32,000 nucleotides of DNA from CAZGYE01 sp964530165 (GTDB lineage: Bacteria > Planctomycetota > Planctomycetia > Planctomycetales > Planctomycetaceae): positions 1 through 32,000 of the forward strand of contig CAZGYE010000027.1 of NCBI GenBank assembly GCA_964530165.1. The letters run 5' to 3'. The notes under the pieces were generated by a model, which searched no databases, was not told the DNA's origin, and saw nothing but the letters and a program-made list of their open reading frames with translations. Each line of letters begins with the position of its first letter. The stretch's first letter is position 1. The translations under genes were made by a program, and so were the position numbers. This document shows, piece after piece, positions 15,730-24,386 of the stretch.

Positions 15730-17772
15730 ATGGACCTAAAGAAATTCCGGGACGCCATCAACACCATTGACGACGAGATCCTTGAGCTCCTCTCCCGGCG
15801 TCGACAGGTGACTCACGGCGTCGTTCAGCTTAAGGAACGCGAGAAGATGCTGCTGCGCGACGCGCAGCGCGAGGAGGAGCTGTTGGCCCGCCTGATCCGC
15901 ACGGGCCGCGAGATGGGGCTTGAGGCCCACTCGGTGACCAAGATCTTTCACGAGATCATTGACGACTCCGTCCACTCCCAGCAGCTTTTCCTGCAGAGGA
16001 TCCTGAACCCGAACGACTATCAGCGTCCACTACGAATCGTCTATAAGGGAATCGATGGCGCCTACAGTCGTCTTGCCGCGAAGAAGTTCTTCGCCGACCG
16101 GGAGGCCGGCAGCACCTTCACCGGATGCCCCACATTCGCGAAGGTCGTCGAGGCCGTCGAGGAGGGAAGTGCCGATTACGGCCTGCTGCCGATGGAGAAC
16201 ACCACGGTCGGCGGCATCAGCGAGGTCTACAACCTGCTGTTGCGCACCAAGCTGAGCGTTGTCGGCGAGGAAATCTTCCAGGTGAATCATTGCCTGCTGG
16301 CGATCGAGGATGTCCCGCTGTCGAAGATCCGACGGGTGCTTTCCCACTGGCAGGTGCTGGCCCAATGCACGCACTTCCTTTCCGGGCTCGAGAACTGCCA
16401 GGAGGAGCCTTTGGACGACACGGCAATGGCGGTGCGCAAGGTCAAGGAGGACCAGGATCTTTCGCAAGCGGCCATCGCCGGCGAGGAGGCCGCTCGCCAC
16501 TACGGTCTGAACGTCCTGAAAAGGAACATCGCCGACCAGCCGGAGAACTTCACCCGCTACCTCGTCGTTGCGCAGAAATCTGTTCAGGTAGACAAGAGGA
16601 TCCCCGCCAAGACTTCACTCATTATGGCCACGGCACATGAGGCTGGCGCGCTGATAAAGGCTCTCGTCGTGCTCGGGCGCCACGGCATCAACATGACTAA
16701 GCTCGAGTCCCGACCCAAGCGAGGGTCTCCCTTCGAGTACCTCTTCTATCTCGACTTCGAGGGCAACGTTGCTGAAGAGCGCGTCAAAGAAGCGCTCGTC
16801 GAACTCAGGGGAGCGACGAGCTTCCTGAAGATCCTCGGCAGCTACCCACTAGAGATGCGGGAAAGGACGGCGCCCACCATGCAGACCCTTGTCGGCAAGC
16901 GTGAGGAGAAGGAAGCAGAGACGGTATCGCTGGAAGTCAAAGCGCCCGTGAAACAAGAACTCGAGAAGAAGCCCACGGAGAAGACGAGCTACCAGCTCGC
17001 AAGCCGTGACAGCAAGAGCCAGAACTCGGTGATCAACGTGCGGGGCGTCGAGATCGGCGGGCCGGAGTTCGTCGTCATTGCCGGTCCGTGCGCGGTGGAG
17101 TCCGAGGAGCAGATCCGCGCGTGCGCTCGCCAAGTGAAAGAGTGTGGCGGTAAGATCCTTTGCGGCGGCTGCTTCAAGCCCCGCACATCGCCCTACAGCT
17201 TCCAGGGACTGGGGTACGAGGGCCTCGCACTGCTGGTCCAAGCGGGCCGCGAGTACGACCTCCCCGTGATCACGGAGGTGACCTCGCCGGCTGACGTCGC
17301 GAGGGTGGCCGACGTCGCCGATGTCCTCCTGGTCGGCTCCCGCAACATGCAGAACTTCAGCCTCCTCAATGAGATTGGCCGGGTGAATCGGCCGGTGGTG
17401 CTGAATCGCGGAATGTCCGCGTCGCTGGACGAGTTCCTCAACGCAGCCGAGTACATCCTCGCCGCGGGCAACCAGCAGGTGGTGCTCTGCGAGCGCGGCA
17501 TTCGCACTTTCGAGAGGACGATCCGCAACACCCTCGACCTCGGCGCCATACCGATCCTCAAGAAGCTCACTCACCTGCCGATCATCGTCGATCCGTCGCA
17601 CGCCGCAGGACGGAGGGACCTCGTGCTGCCACTAGCGCTCGCCGCCCACGCCGTCGGCCCCCACGGGATGATGGTCGAAATCCACCCGCAGCCGGAGAAG
17701 GCGCTCAGTGACGGTCCGCTCGCGCTACGGTTCGACGGCTTCCGGCAACTGATGGCTGAGATTTTCGGCTGA
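15730..17772 (+). CDS. Chorismate mutase - prephenate dehydratase - ACT - DAHP synthase fusion
   Basis: A 680-residue protein with four parts. Residues 1-90 are an AroQ-type chorismate mutase (NTIDDEILELLSRR). Residues 101-283 are prephenate dehydratase, with PMENTTVGG (154-162) and NFTRYLV (273-279). Residues 293-375 are an ACT domain with AGAL (305-308) and ESRP (326-329), the phenylalanine-sensing motifs of PheA. A charged linker (378-433) leads to a type I-beta DAHP synthase (434-680): AGPCAVES (451-458), FKPRTSPYSFQGLG (482-495), LCERGIRTFE (586-595), DPSHAAGRRD (621-630) and HPQPEKALSDG (652-662). It would make DAHP and convert chorismate to phenylpyruvate. No stop or frameshift interrupts the domains. 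The start is set by the mutase N-terminus; the GGGAG upstream is only 1 base from ATG, unusually close. Codons look more G/C-ending than in neighbours. The 3' end overlaps the convergent gene by 48 bases. Confidence 0.93.
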   Translation: MDLKKFRDAINTIDDEILELLSRRRQVTHGVVQLKEREKMLLRDAQREEELLARLIRTGREMGLEAHSVTKIFHEIIDDSVHSQQLFLQRILNPNDYQRPLRIVYKGIDGAYSRLAAKKFFADREAGSTFTGCPTFAKVVEAVEEGSADYGLLPMENTTVGGISEVYNLLLRTKLSVVGEEIFQVNHCLLAIEDVPLSKIRRVLSHWQVLAQCTHFLSGLENCQEEPLDDTAMAVRKVKEDQDLSQAAIAGEEAARHYGLNVLKRNIADQPENFTRYLVVAQKSVQVDKRIPAKTSLIMATAHEAGALIKALVVLGRHGINMTKLESRPKRGSPFEYLFYLDFEGNVAEERVKEALVELRGATSFLKILGSYPLEMRERTAPTMQTLVGKREEKEAETVSLEVKAPVKQELEKKPTEKTSYQLASRDSKSQNSVINVRGVEIGGPEFVVIAGPCAVESEEQIRACARQVKECGGKILCGGCFKPRTSPYSFQGLGYEGLALLVQAGREYDLPVITEVTSPADVARVADVADVLLVGSRNMQNFSLLNEIGRVNRPVVLNRGMSASLDEFLNAAEYILAAGNQQVVLCERGIRTFERTIRNTLDLGAIPILKKLTHLPIIVDPSHAAGRRDLVLPLALAAHAVGPHGMMVEIHPQPEKALSDGPLALRFDGFRQLMAEIFG

Positions 17773-19104
17773 GAGGTCCACACAGACAACTTCCTTATCG
17801 TTGCGAGCGAAAATGCACCGATGGGCGAATGCCGGGTGCGACCACACAACCTTGCGGCGCTGGGCCCGGTTGGTCGGCTCAATCAAGAACGACCGGCTCA
17901 GCTCGTGGTAACCTTTCGGCGAAAGCTTGGCGATGATCAACTCACCCTGTTCGTTGCAGAGCAGGAAGTGGTCCTCATGCTGAATCAGGAAGGCGTTCCA
18001 CCAGCGACCGCGGCCCGTCGCATCGAACGTTTCCCAGATTCGTTTGCCCGTTGTGGCATCCAGGCAACGCAGTTGTCCGTAGCTGCAAATGCCGTAAATG
18101 TACCCGTCTTGGAAGGCCGGCGTGCTGATGATCGAGTGCAAGCCGTCGGTGTTCTGCGGCAGCTCGCTGTGGCTGTTTCCTTTCCAGAGCAGGCTGGCCG
18201 TCGGCTGGGCGGCTCCCAGTTTCAGCATCATCGGGCCGTCGAAGAATGACGTGACAAATAGCAGGCGGCGGTTCGGATCGAAAATGGGTGTGGCGATCGA
18301 GTGTCCCAGGTGGATCTCCGCCTTCTGTTGCCAGTAGACCGCTCCGGTTTTCGGATCAAGACCGTACAGACCGACCGGGTTCCACACGATCAATTGCCGC
18401 CGGCCGCCGGAGTCGATGAGAATTGGGGCTGCGTAACCGGGGTCGGCGGAGTCGAGGGCTCGCCAGACTTCGACGCCCGTGAGCTTGTTGAGCGCCACCA
18501 CACAACCGTTGTTCTTTCCGCCGGCCAGGAGCACGATGTGATCGCCGTCGATCAAGGGGGCCGCGGCCATCCCCCAGAAGTTGATTTCCGTCCCGAAATC
18601 AGCGGGGTAATTCTTTTGCCAGACGACTTTGCCGCTTTCAGCGTCGAAGCAGAACAGATCGCCCATCGCGCCGAGCGAATAGACCTTGCCGCCGTCGACC
18701 GTCGGCGTCGCGCGGGGACCGACCGGGTAGCTGATGTTGTACGGACAAGCGTATTCGTACTTCCAAAGGATCCGGCCGCTCTCGGCATCGAGACAGAGAA
18801 TGCGCTCACCGCCCCGGACCAGCTTGCGCCGACCCGGGTCGTTCCTCGGGAGAGATTCATCCCGGGCGACGATGCGGTCGGCGACGTAGACTCGCTGACC
18901 GGCCACCGCTGGCCCGGCGAAGCCGCTGCCGACCGGGGTCCGCCACCGGTAGGTCAGCTTGCCGCTGGGCAGCGTTTTGACGATGCCCGTCTCGCGCCAC
19001 ACGCCGTCGCGCTGCGGACCGCGCCACTGGGGCCAATCGTCGCCCCTCACGACCGTCGCCGATACCAGCAATCCAAAAACCGTCGTCAGAACCTTGGCTC
19101 GCAC
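17725..19104 (-). CDS. Secreted PQQ-type beta-propeller protein
   Basis: A 459-residue protein started at GTG 19104, with GGGAG 8 bases upstream. This start gives a clean signal peptide (residues 1-21) directly followed by DDWPQWRGP, the hallmark opening of planctomycete outer-sphere beta-propellers. Repeated blades have the pattern ...CLDAESGRILWK..., ...FCFDAESGKVVWQ..., ...ALNKLTGVEVW..., ...GLDPKTGAVYW... and ...CLDATTGKRIWE.... These are PQQ_2-type repeats; binding of PQQ itself is not shown. Role unknown: protein interaction, or a dehydrogenase-like scaffold outside the cytoplasm. The last 15 residues (SAENLSHQLPEAVEP) are encoded antisense to the end of the DAHP-synthase fusion. It follows the DUF1080 gene by 134 bases on the same strand. 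Confidence 0.88.
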   Translation of the reverse strand: MRAKVLTTVFGLLVSATVVRGDDWPQWRGPQRDGVWRETGIVKTLPSGKLTYRWRTPVGSGFAGPAVAGQRVYVADRIVARDESLPRNDPGRRKLVRGGERILCLDAESGRILWKYEYACPYNISYPVGPRATPTVDGGKVYSLGAMGDLFCFDAESGKVVWQKNYPADFGTEINFWGMAAAPLIDGDHIVLLAGGKNNGCVVALNKLTGVEVWRALDSADPGYAAPILIDSGGRRQLIVWNPVGLYGLDPKTGAVYWQQKAEIHLGHSIATPIFDPNRRLLFVTSFFDGPMMLKLGAAQPTASLLWKGNSHSELPQNTDGLHSIISTPAFQDGYIYGICSYGQLRCLDATTGKRIWETFDATGRGRWWNAFLIQHEDHFLLCNEQGELIIAKLSPKGYHELSRSFLIEPTNRAQRRKVVWSHPAFAHRCIFARNDKEVVCVDLSAENLSHQLPEAVEP

Positions 19105-19238
19105 AACTCGTTCTCCCGGCGGAGTGCCCTTGTGATATCCAAACCATACCGGGCCGACCCACTTGCCGCAACTCCGCACAAATCACCCCGAATTGGAGTG
19201 AATCAGAACAGTCCCGGCTGAATTCGATCTCGCTGGCT

Positions 19239-20054
19239 CTACAGCGGCCGGATCCAGATGTTACGGAACCGGACCGGGCAGCCGTGCGCGCCCAGCTCAA
19301 GCGGTCCTTTGCTTTTCACAGACTGATAACTGGCCAAGGCGGCGTGCGCTGTGCTGCCGTAGACCTGCTGGTTGTGATGCACCAATACGCCATTGTGGAA
19401 CATCGTGACCCGAGCCGGTTCGGCCAGCTTGCCCGCCTTGTCGAACTTCGGCGCGAAGAAAACGATGTCGTAAGTTTGCCACTCGCCGCGTTTGCGGCAG
19501 GTATTGACCAGCGGCGGTGTCTGGGCATAGATTGCAGCCGCCTGTCCGTCGGGGTAGATCTTCGTCCCGCGGGACTCGAAGATCTGGACCTCAATTTTCC
19601 CCAACAGAAAGACGCCGTGGTTCCCTTGATTCATCAATCCCTCGACCGGCTCGACCGGCGTCTGCCACTCCAGGTGGAGCTGGCAACTTCCAAATTCCTC
19701 TTTCGTGGTCAATGGCCCGTGTGTGGCGATCAGGCAGCCGTCCTCCACCTTCCAGCTTGACGGCTTCCACTGCGAGAGGTCCTTCCCGCCGAACAGCACG
19801 ATGGCGTCTGAGGGAGCGGTGCCGGCTTGCGCCTGGGTGCCCGGCCTGCCGGGTTCCACTTTTTTCGGCGCCGGCCGATCAGGATCGTGTACGTGATGGC
19901 CCGACCAGGGCTGAATCGGCGTGTCTTTGTAGCCGAACACACCCGAGCCGTCCTTGGCGTAGACCAACTTGTGGTTTTGCGCGTGTGCCGTCAGCGGAGA
20001 ACTCAGTGTCGCCGCGAGAGCAATGAGAATCAGAGATGCCAGCTTCGTGTTCAT
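19239..20054 (-). CDS. Secreted DUF1080 (3-keto-disaccharide hydrolase family) protein
   Basis: A 271-residue protein. ATG 20054 has GAGGAAG upstream and gives a signal peptide ending at Ala-His-Ala (23-25); the frame extends ten codons further without support. The DUF1080 domain is recognisable from IVLFGGKDLSQWK and the strand series QLHLEW, NHGVFLLGKIEVQIFES and EWQTYDIVFFAP, ending with PVRFRNIWIRPL. The fold is a concanavalin-like jelly roll. Members are reported to act on 3-keto-glycosides, which pairs naturally with Gfo/Idh/MocA sugar oxidoreductases such as the one at 8468-9838, though the two are far apart here. A Pro/Gly-rich spacer (about residues 50-85) separates the signal from the domain. 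It is likely periplasmic and upstream of the PQQ propeller on one transcript. Confidence 0.88.
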   Translation of the reverse strand: MNTKLASLILIALAATLSSPLTAHAQNHKLVYAKDGSGVFGYKDTPIQPWSGHHVHDPDRPAPKKVEPGRPGTQAQAGTAPSDAIVLFGGKDLSQWKPSSWKVEDGCLIATHGPLTTKEEFGSCQLHLEWQTPVEPVEGLMNQGNHGVFLLGKIEVQIFESRGTKIYPDGQAAAIYAQTPPLVNTCRKRGEWQTYDIVFFAPKFDKAGKLAEPARVTMFHNGVLVHHNQQVYGSTAHAALASYQSVKSKGPLELGAHGCPVRFRNIWIRPL

Positions 20055-20352
20055 GCTACTTCCTCGTTTTGTTACAGGGTCCAACGAAAAGGGTCAACGG
20101 CTTGTGGGAGCGGTAGTCCGAAGACCGGTCTCCAACTCAGACCGGTTCGGTTCAGGCCGATTGTACCAACGCCCTTTGCCAAGGCGAAAGCGAAGCTTGG
20201 CTTTGAGACCGGCGTCACCAAATTCCGTTTCAACCATTCTGCGGCGCGCGACACGCTGGCGTCAGCGGGATCCTTGTGCTTTACTAATGCGCTCAGGAAT
20301 CAACGGCCTTGTCCAGAACGCCGCAACCTCAGTTCCTTCCCGGAGTCGCATC

Positions 20353-21123
20353 ATGAAGTATTGCAGTCTGACCCTGACCATTTTTCTCTTGTCTGCGCCA
20401 CTGTTTGAAATCGCACGTGCTGGACAGGAACCGGCACCGGCGAAGAGCTCGGAAACCATGACAGGCAAAGTCTACGGAGAATGGCGCATCCGTGTGCGCC
20501 CGGACAAAGGTCCGGAATACAACCAGCTGATCGAGCAAAAGGGCTTGCCGCTTTTCCGCGAGGCGGGGGGACGGATGGTCGGATGGTGGAAGACTCTGAT
20601 CGGGGACCTTTACGAACATGTGACCATTTGGGAATACGACGACATGGCCGCCTTTGAAAAGGCGGTCGAGTTCCTGGGCAAAGAGAAACGATTTGCTCAA
20701 TTCGTGGCGCTGCGTGATCCCCTTCTGACCGGCGAAGAAAGCCGGTTCCTCAAGCTGACTGCCGCCGCCGAGAGGCCGCGCTTGCCGGAGTCGGCGAAGT
20801 TCGTGGTGCATGAAATCCATCGTGTCCCGCTGGACCGCATGGACGCGTATTTGAGGTTCATGGAAGAGAAAGGGATCGGGTTGCTCAAGAAGCATGGTTT
20901 CCGCCCGGTCGGTCCGTGGGCGGTCGCTGTGGGCAAGTGGAGCGAGGTCACCTATCTGTTTCGGTTCGAGAGTCTCGCTGAGCGCGACCGACTGATCGCG
21001 AAGTTTAGCGAGACGAATGCCGGGAAGACTTACGGAGCGGCGGTCAACCAATTCGTGGAAGAGGTCACGACCCGCTTGTTGATCCCCGCACCGTTTGCGA
21101 AGCCCAAGACCGTCGAGCGTTAG
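20353..21123 (+). CDS. Secreted NIPSNAP-family protein
   Basis: A 256-residue protein started at ATG 20353, preceded by CGGAG. The frame stays open 128 codons upstream, but that region overlaps the divergent DUF1080 gene and lacks protein character. A signal peptide covers residues 1-23. Two NIPSNAP-like ferredoxin-fold modules follow: about 40-140 (VYGEWRIRVRPDKGPEYNQL ... WEYDDMAAFEKAV) and about 145-245 (VVHEIHRVPLDRMDAYLRF ... FRFESLAERDRLI). The family is often dimeric alpha/beta barrel proteins with no settled function in bacteria. It is divergent from the DUF1080 gene and 90 bases ahead of the MBL-like/ThuA gene on the same strand, so those two probably share a transcript. Confidence 0.85.
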   Translation: MKYCSLTLTIFLLSAPLFEIARAGQEPAPAKSSETMTGKVYGEWRIRVRPDKGPEYNQLIEQKGLPLFREAGGRMVGWWKTLIGDLYEHVTIWEYDDMAAFEKAVEFLGKEKRFAQFVALRDPLLTGEESRFLKLTAAAERPRLPESAKFVVHEIHRVPLDRMDAYLRFMEEKGIGLLKKHGFRPVGPWAVAVGKWSEVTYLFRFESLAERDRLIAKFSETNAGKTYGAAVNQFVEEVTTRLLIPAPFAKPKTVER

Positions 21124-21213
21124 CGCCCGATTCAGGCCCCGAAGTGATCTCTCTCGCAATGTTGACAAAGGTGTCATACCACTACAGTTGAATTCAAGGG
21201 GGAGGCAAGTAAC

Positions 21214-22794
21214 ATGCGATTTCGGCTTTGTACGGTTGCTGTTTCGCTTTGGGGGCTTTCTGCTGTGTCGCTGGATGCTTCGTCTCTGCTTCCGCACTTG
21301 GAGCAGGTTGCTCCCGGCGTCTATGCGGCGGGGTTTGCACACCGCTACAAATCCGCAAACTGCGGATGGGTGGCGATGAGCAAAGACACGTTGCTAGTGG
21401 ACCTGCCTCGAGGAGTGGCTGTCCCCGAATTCTTGTCGGCGGTCACGAAAACCGCGGGGAAACCGGCTCGAAGGTTGGTCCTGACTCACATCCAGAAAGG
21501 TGATGTCCGAATTCTGGAGTCCTTGCTCGAACAGGGCGTCACAGAAATTTTAACCTCGACAGAGATCCGAAACACCATCATCGCGGAATCCAGCAAGATA
21601 TCGCCGGCGCTGGTTCAGGCAATTTCTACTAAGACCCCCATCGGCGATACGACGGTGCCGATCGACTTCATCCCGCTGGATTCCGTCGCGGACAAAGGCG
21701 GCGCCGCAGTTCACTTGCCGAAACAAAAGGTGTTGTTCACGGGACCGTTCGTCGTGAATGGCCCACGGGCTGAACTGCCGGGCACGGACACGGCGCTCTG
21801 GGTTTCGACGCTCGAGCAGCTCGAAAAACTCGCGGCGACACGGATTGTTCCCGGCTTCGGGTCTTGGCGTGGAGCAGGACTCCTTGACCGGCAACGCCGG
21901 TATTTGGTCGAATTGCGCCGTCAGGTCGCCTACGGCATTACGATGGGACGACCACTCGAATCCATCGAACACGGCGTCCTGCTTCCCGCCTCGTACTACA
22001 CGTGGATGCCCTACGACCGTCCCAAGCCGGAGGACATCCGGCACGTCTATCGGGAGCTGACGGTTCCCGTCGCCCCATTCAGTGGCCGCACGCCCGAGAA
22101 CTCGGACTCACGGCCTCACGCGCTGGTGCTGATTGGCGACCGCTATCACGAGCCGGAGTCCATGGAGACGGGACTGCGGCCGGTGTTCGAAGCGACCGGG
22201 GTGGTCCCACACTTCACGGTGGATGTGCGGGCGTTGTCTGAGGAGAATCTGGCCCACGTCAAGCTCCTGGTGATCTTGCGAGACGGCATGCTCTGGCCTG
22301 AAGGTCCCGATAAGGCACGGCAGATCTGGATGACGCCCGAGCAGGAACGTGCAGTGGTTCAGTTTGTCAAGGGCGGCAGGGCGTTCCTGAACCTGCATAA
22401 CTCGATGGGAATCTACCCGCCCGATGGCCCGTACTTGAACCTGGTGGGCGGACGTTACAGGAGCCACGGGCCGCTGGAGCGATTCCGCGTGGAGGTCGTC
22501 GATCGCGAGCACGCGGTCACGCGCGGGGTCCGCGACTTCTCGGTCGCCGACGAACGGCATACGCCGAGCTATGACAAGGAAAAGGTCCATTTGCTGCTGC
22601 AAAACCGCTCGGACGACGGAAAGATCGCCGCAGCCGGTTGGGTCAGCGAGCCGGGCCGGGGACGATTGTGCCATCTGGCCAACGGTCATACGCGCGAGGC
22701 GTTGCTGCATCCCATGTTTCAGCTACTGATGCGCAACGCGGTCAACTGGTGCCTGCGACGTACTGGCGACGGACAAGAGATTCGTCGCCGGTGA
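21214..22794 (+). CDS. Degenerate metallo-beta-lactamase-like domain fused to ThuA domain
   Basis: A 526-residue protein with a strong GGGGGAGG site before ATG and a probable signal peptide (residues 1-22). Residues about 30-235 follow the MBL-fold plan: LEQVAPGVYAAGF at the start, LLVDLP for the first core strand, RRLVLTHIQKGDVR where active enzymes have THxHxDH, and KVLFTGPFVVNG late in the domain. The zinc ligands of the HxHxDH loop are missing (THIQKGD), so hydrolase activity is unlikely. Residues about 300-515 are a ThuA domain (ALVLIGDRYHEPESMETGL, VKGGRAFLNLHNSMGI, GRGRLCHLANGHT), a glutamine-amidotransferase-like fold linked to trehalose or sugar metabolism and common in planctomycetes. 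The combination suggests a secreted carbohydrate-related protein, but no substrate can be named. Confidence 0.82.
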   Translation: MRFRLCTVAVSLWGLSAVSLDASSLLPHLEQVAPGVYAAGFAHRYKSANCGWVAMSKDTLLVDLPRGVAVPEFLSAVTKTAGKPARRLVLTHIQKGDVRILESLLEQGVTEILTSTEIRNTIIAESSKISPALVQAISTKTPIGDTTVPIDFIPLDSVADKGGAAVHLPKQKVLFTGPFVVNGPRAELPGTDTALWVSTLEQLEKLAATRIVPGFGSWRGAGLLDRQRRYLVELRRQVAYGITMGRPLESIEHGVLLPASYYTWMPYDRPKPEDIRHVYRELTVPVAPFSGRTPENSDSRPHALVLIGDRYHEPESMETGLRPVFEATGVVPHFTVDVRALSEENLAHVKLLVILRDGMLWPEGPDKARQIWMTPEQERAVVQFVKGGRAFLNLHNSMGIYPPDGPYLNLVGGRYRSHGPLERFRVEVVDREHAVTRGVRDFSVADERHTPSYDKEKVHLLLQNRSDDGKIAAAGWVSEPGRGRLCHLANGHTREALLHPMFQLLMRNAVNWCLRRTGDGQEIRRR

Positions 22795-22818
22795 GGATGA
22801 ACACGGAAAGCGGACCGC

Positions 22819-24237
22819 TCATTGCTTCAGGTGCACGACGATCATCTTCTCTTCGGTCATTGCGCGGATGGCATACTTTGGTCCTTCCTTGCCCATGCCG
22901 CTGTCTTTCAATCCGCCGTAGGGCATCAGGTCGGCCCGCCACTGGCTGCCCCAGTTGATGTGCAAGTTGCCGCTGTCGACCTGGCGGGCGAATTTCATAG
23001 CCCGGTCGATGTCTTGCGTGAAAATGCCGGCCGAAAGGCCGTAGCAAGAGTCATTGGCCAGGCGAATGGCCTCGTCAATCTCATCGAAATACGTGATGGC
23101 GACGGCCGGGCCGAACAGTTCCTCGCGGCTGACGCGCAGTTCGGGATCGACTTCGTCCAGAATCGCCGGCTGACAGAGCGCCCCCTGCCGCTCGCCCCCG
23201 GTGACGAGCTTCGCTCCGCTCTGGACCGCTTCGTTGATCCAGCTTTCGACGCGGATGGCGTCCGCCTCGCGGACCAGTGGCCCCATTTTGGTGCCGTCGG
23301 CCAACTGATCGCCGATACTCAGCGCTTCGACCCGTGGTTTCAAGGCGTCGACAAACTCGCCGCGAACGCCCTGTGACGTCAGAATCCGCTGCGCCGAGAT
23401 ACACACCTGCCCGGCATTCGTGTAGCCGCTGATGGCGACGGCCTCGGCAGCTCGATCCAAATCGGCGTCGTCCATAATAATGACCGGACTGTTGCTGCCC
23501 AGTTCCATGGTGACCCGCTTCATGCCGGCGGCCTTGCAGATCGCTTCTCCGACTTTAAGGCTGCCGGTAAAGCTGATCTTCCGCACCCGCCGATCACCGC
23601 AAATGGCCTCGCCCAGTTCGCCGCCTGGACCGGTGATGCAGGCAATCGCTTCGGTTGGCAGACCGGCCTCCAGCATGATTTCGGTTAAGAGCAGCGTTGA
23701 GAGCGGCGTGTCGCTGGCCGGTTTGATGAGGACCGCGTTTCCGCCGGCGATGGCCGGGCCGACCTTGTGACACGCCAGGTTCAGCGGGAAGTTGAATGGA
23801 GTGACGGCCGCTACGATGCCGCACGGCACGCGCAGCGTGAACCCCAACCGGCCGGCCGCGCCGGGCGCCGCATCGAGCGGAATCGTTTCTCCGGTGATTC
23901 GGCGGGACTCCTCGGCCGAGAGTTCGATGACTTCCACGGCCCGGCTGGCTTCCAAGTTGGCCTCAGGAAGGATCTTGCCTACTTCGCGGCTGATGGTGCG
24001 TGCCAGTTCGTCCTGACGGCGGCTGATGATCTTGGCGGCCTTGCGCAGAATCTGGCATCGGTCGAAAGCGGGCGTGTTCCGCATGATCTCGGCTCCGGCA
24101 GCGAGCGTGCTCAGCGCGAGATCGACGTCCGCCGGCGTGCCGCGAGGCACAGTGTCGATCACCGAGCCGTCGTAGGGATTCCTGACTTCGATCTTCTCCG
24201 ATTTGTCCTGCCATTGGCCGCCGAAAAACATTTTCAT
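22819..24237 (-). CDS. NAD(P)-dependent aldehyde dehydrogenase
   Basis: A 472-residue ALDH-superfamily enzyme of standard length. ATG 24237 has GAGG 8 bases upstream; a second ATG two codons later is possible. The catalytic residues are in place: Asn149 (TPFNFPLNL), Glu245 (TMELGSNSP) and Cys279 (NAGQVCISAQR), with the cofactor motif SFTGSLKVGEAI (222-233). The overall pattern resembles lactaldehyde, phosphonoacetaldehyde or non-phosphorylating glyceraldehyde-3-phosphate dehydrogenases more than classical acetaldehyde enzymes. It oxidises an aldehyde to an acid in the cytoplasm; the exact substrate is not readable. It converges on the ThuA gene with only 24 bases between, and upstream it faces a MITE-like element. 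Confidence 0.92.
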   Translation of the reverse strand: MKMFFGGQWQDKSEKIEVRNPYDGSVIDTVPRGTPADVDLALSTLAAGAEIMRNTPAFDRCQILRKAAKIISRRQDELARTISREVGKILPEANLEASRAVEVIELSAEESRRITGETIPLDAAPGAAGRLGFTLRVPCGIVAAVTPFNFPLNLACHKVGPAIAGGNAVLIKPASDTPLSTLLLTEIMLEAGLPTEAIACITGPGGELGEAICGDRRVRKISFTGSLKVGEAICKAAGMKRVTMELGSNSPVIIMDDADLDRAAEAVAISGYTNAGQVCISAQRILTSQGVRGEFVDALKPRVEALSIGDQLADGTKMGPLVREADAIRVESWINEAVQSGAKLVTGGERQGALCQPAILDEVDPELRVSREELFGPAVAITYFDEIDEAIRLANDSCYGLSAGIFTQDIDRAMKFARQVDSGNLHINWGSQWRADLMPYGGLKDSGMGKEGPKYAIRAMTEEKMIVVHLKQ

Positions 24238-24386
24238 GGGTGTGACCTCGAATTTTTGGTTGGTGAAGCATGGACCTGTGAACGTGCGAGCGTGTTCGCC
24301 TATCAGCTTATCAGGGTGGGACGATGCCGCAAGCCTCAAGACGAGGCGAATGATTGCTGATTGCCGGTAGTCCTCAAAACTCTTAG

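Noticed and set aside
15500..15740. Open frames across the octamer array giving Cys-Pro-Val-Ala-Pro repeat peptides
   Set aside because: An 8-bp repeat without stops is open in all frames. No ribosome site or conserved protein feature supports translation.
18301..19221. 306-codon plus-strand ORF opposite the PQQ propeller
   Set aside because: Antisense shadow; the propeller has a signal peptide and blades on the minus strand.
19969..20352. Upstream extension of the NIPSNAP frame
   Set aside because: It overlaps the divergent DUF1080 gene and would bury the signal peptide; ATG 20353 has its own ribosome site.
22809..22819. AGCGG-A-CCGCT mini-hairpin between the ThuA and aldehyde dehydrogenase genes
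   Set aside because: Five pairs with a 1-base loop and no T-run; too weak to call a terminator.
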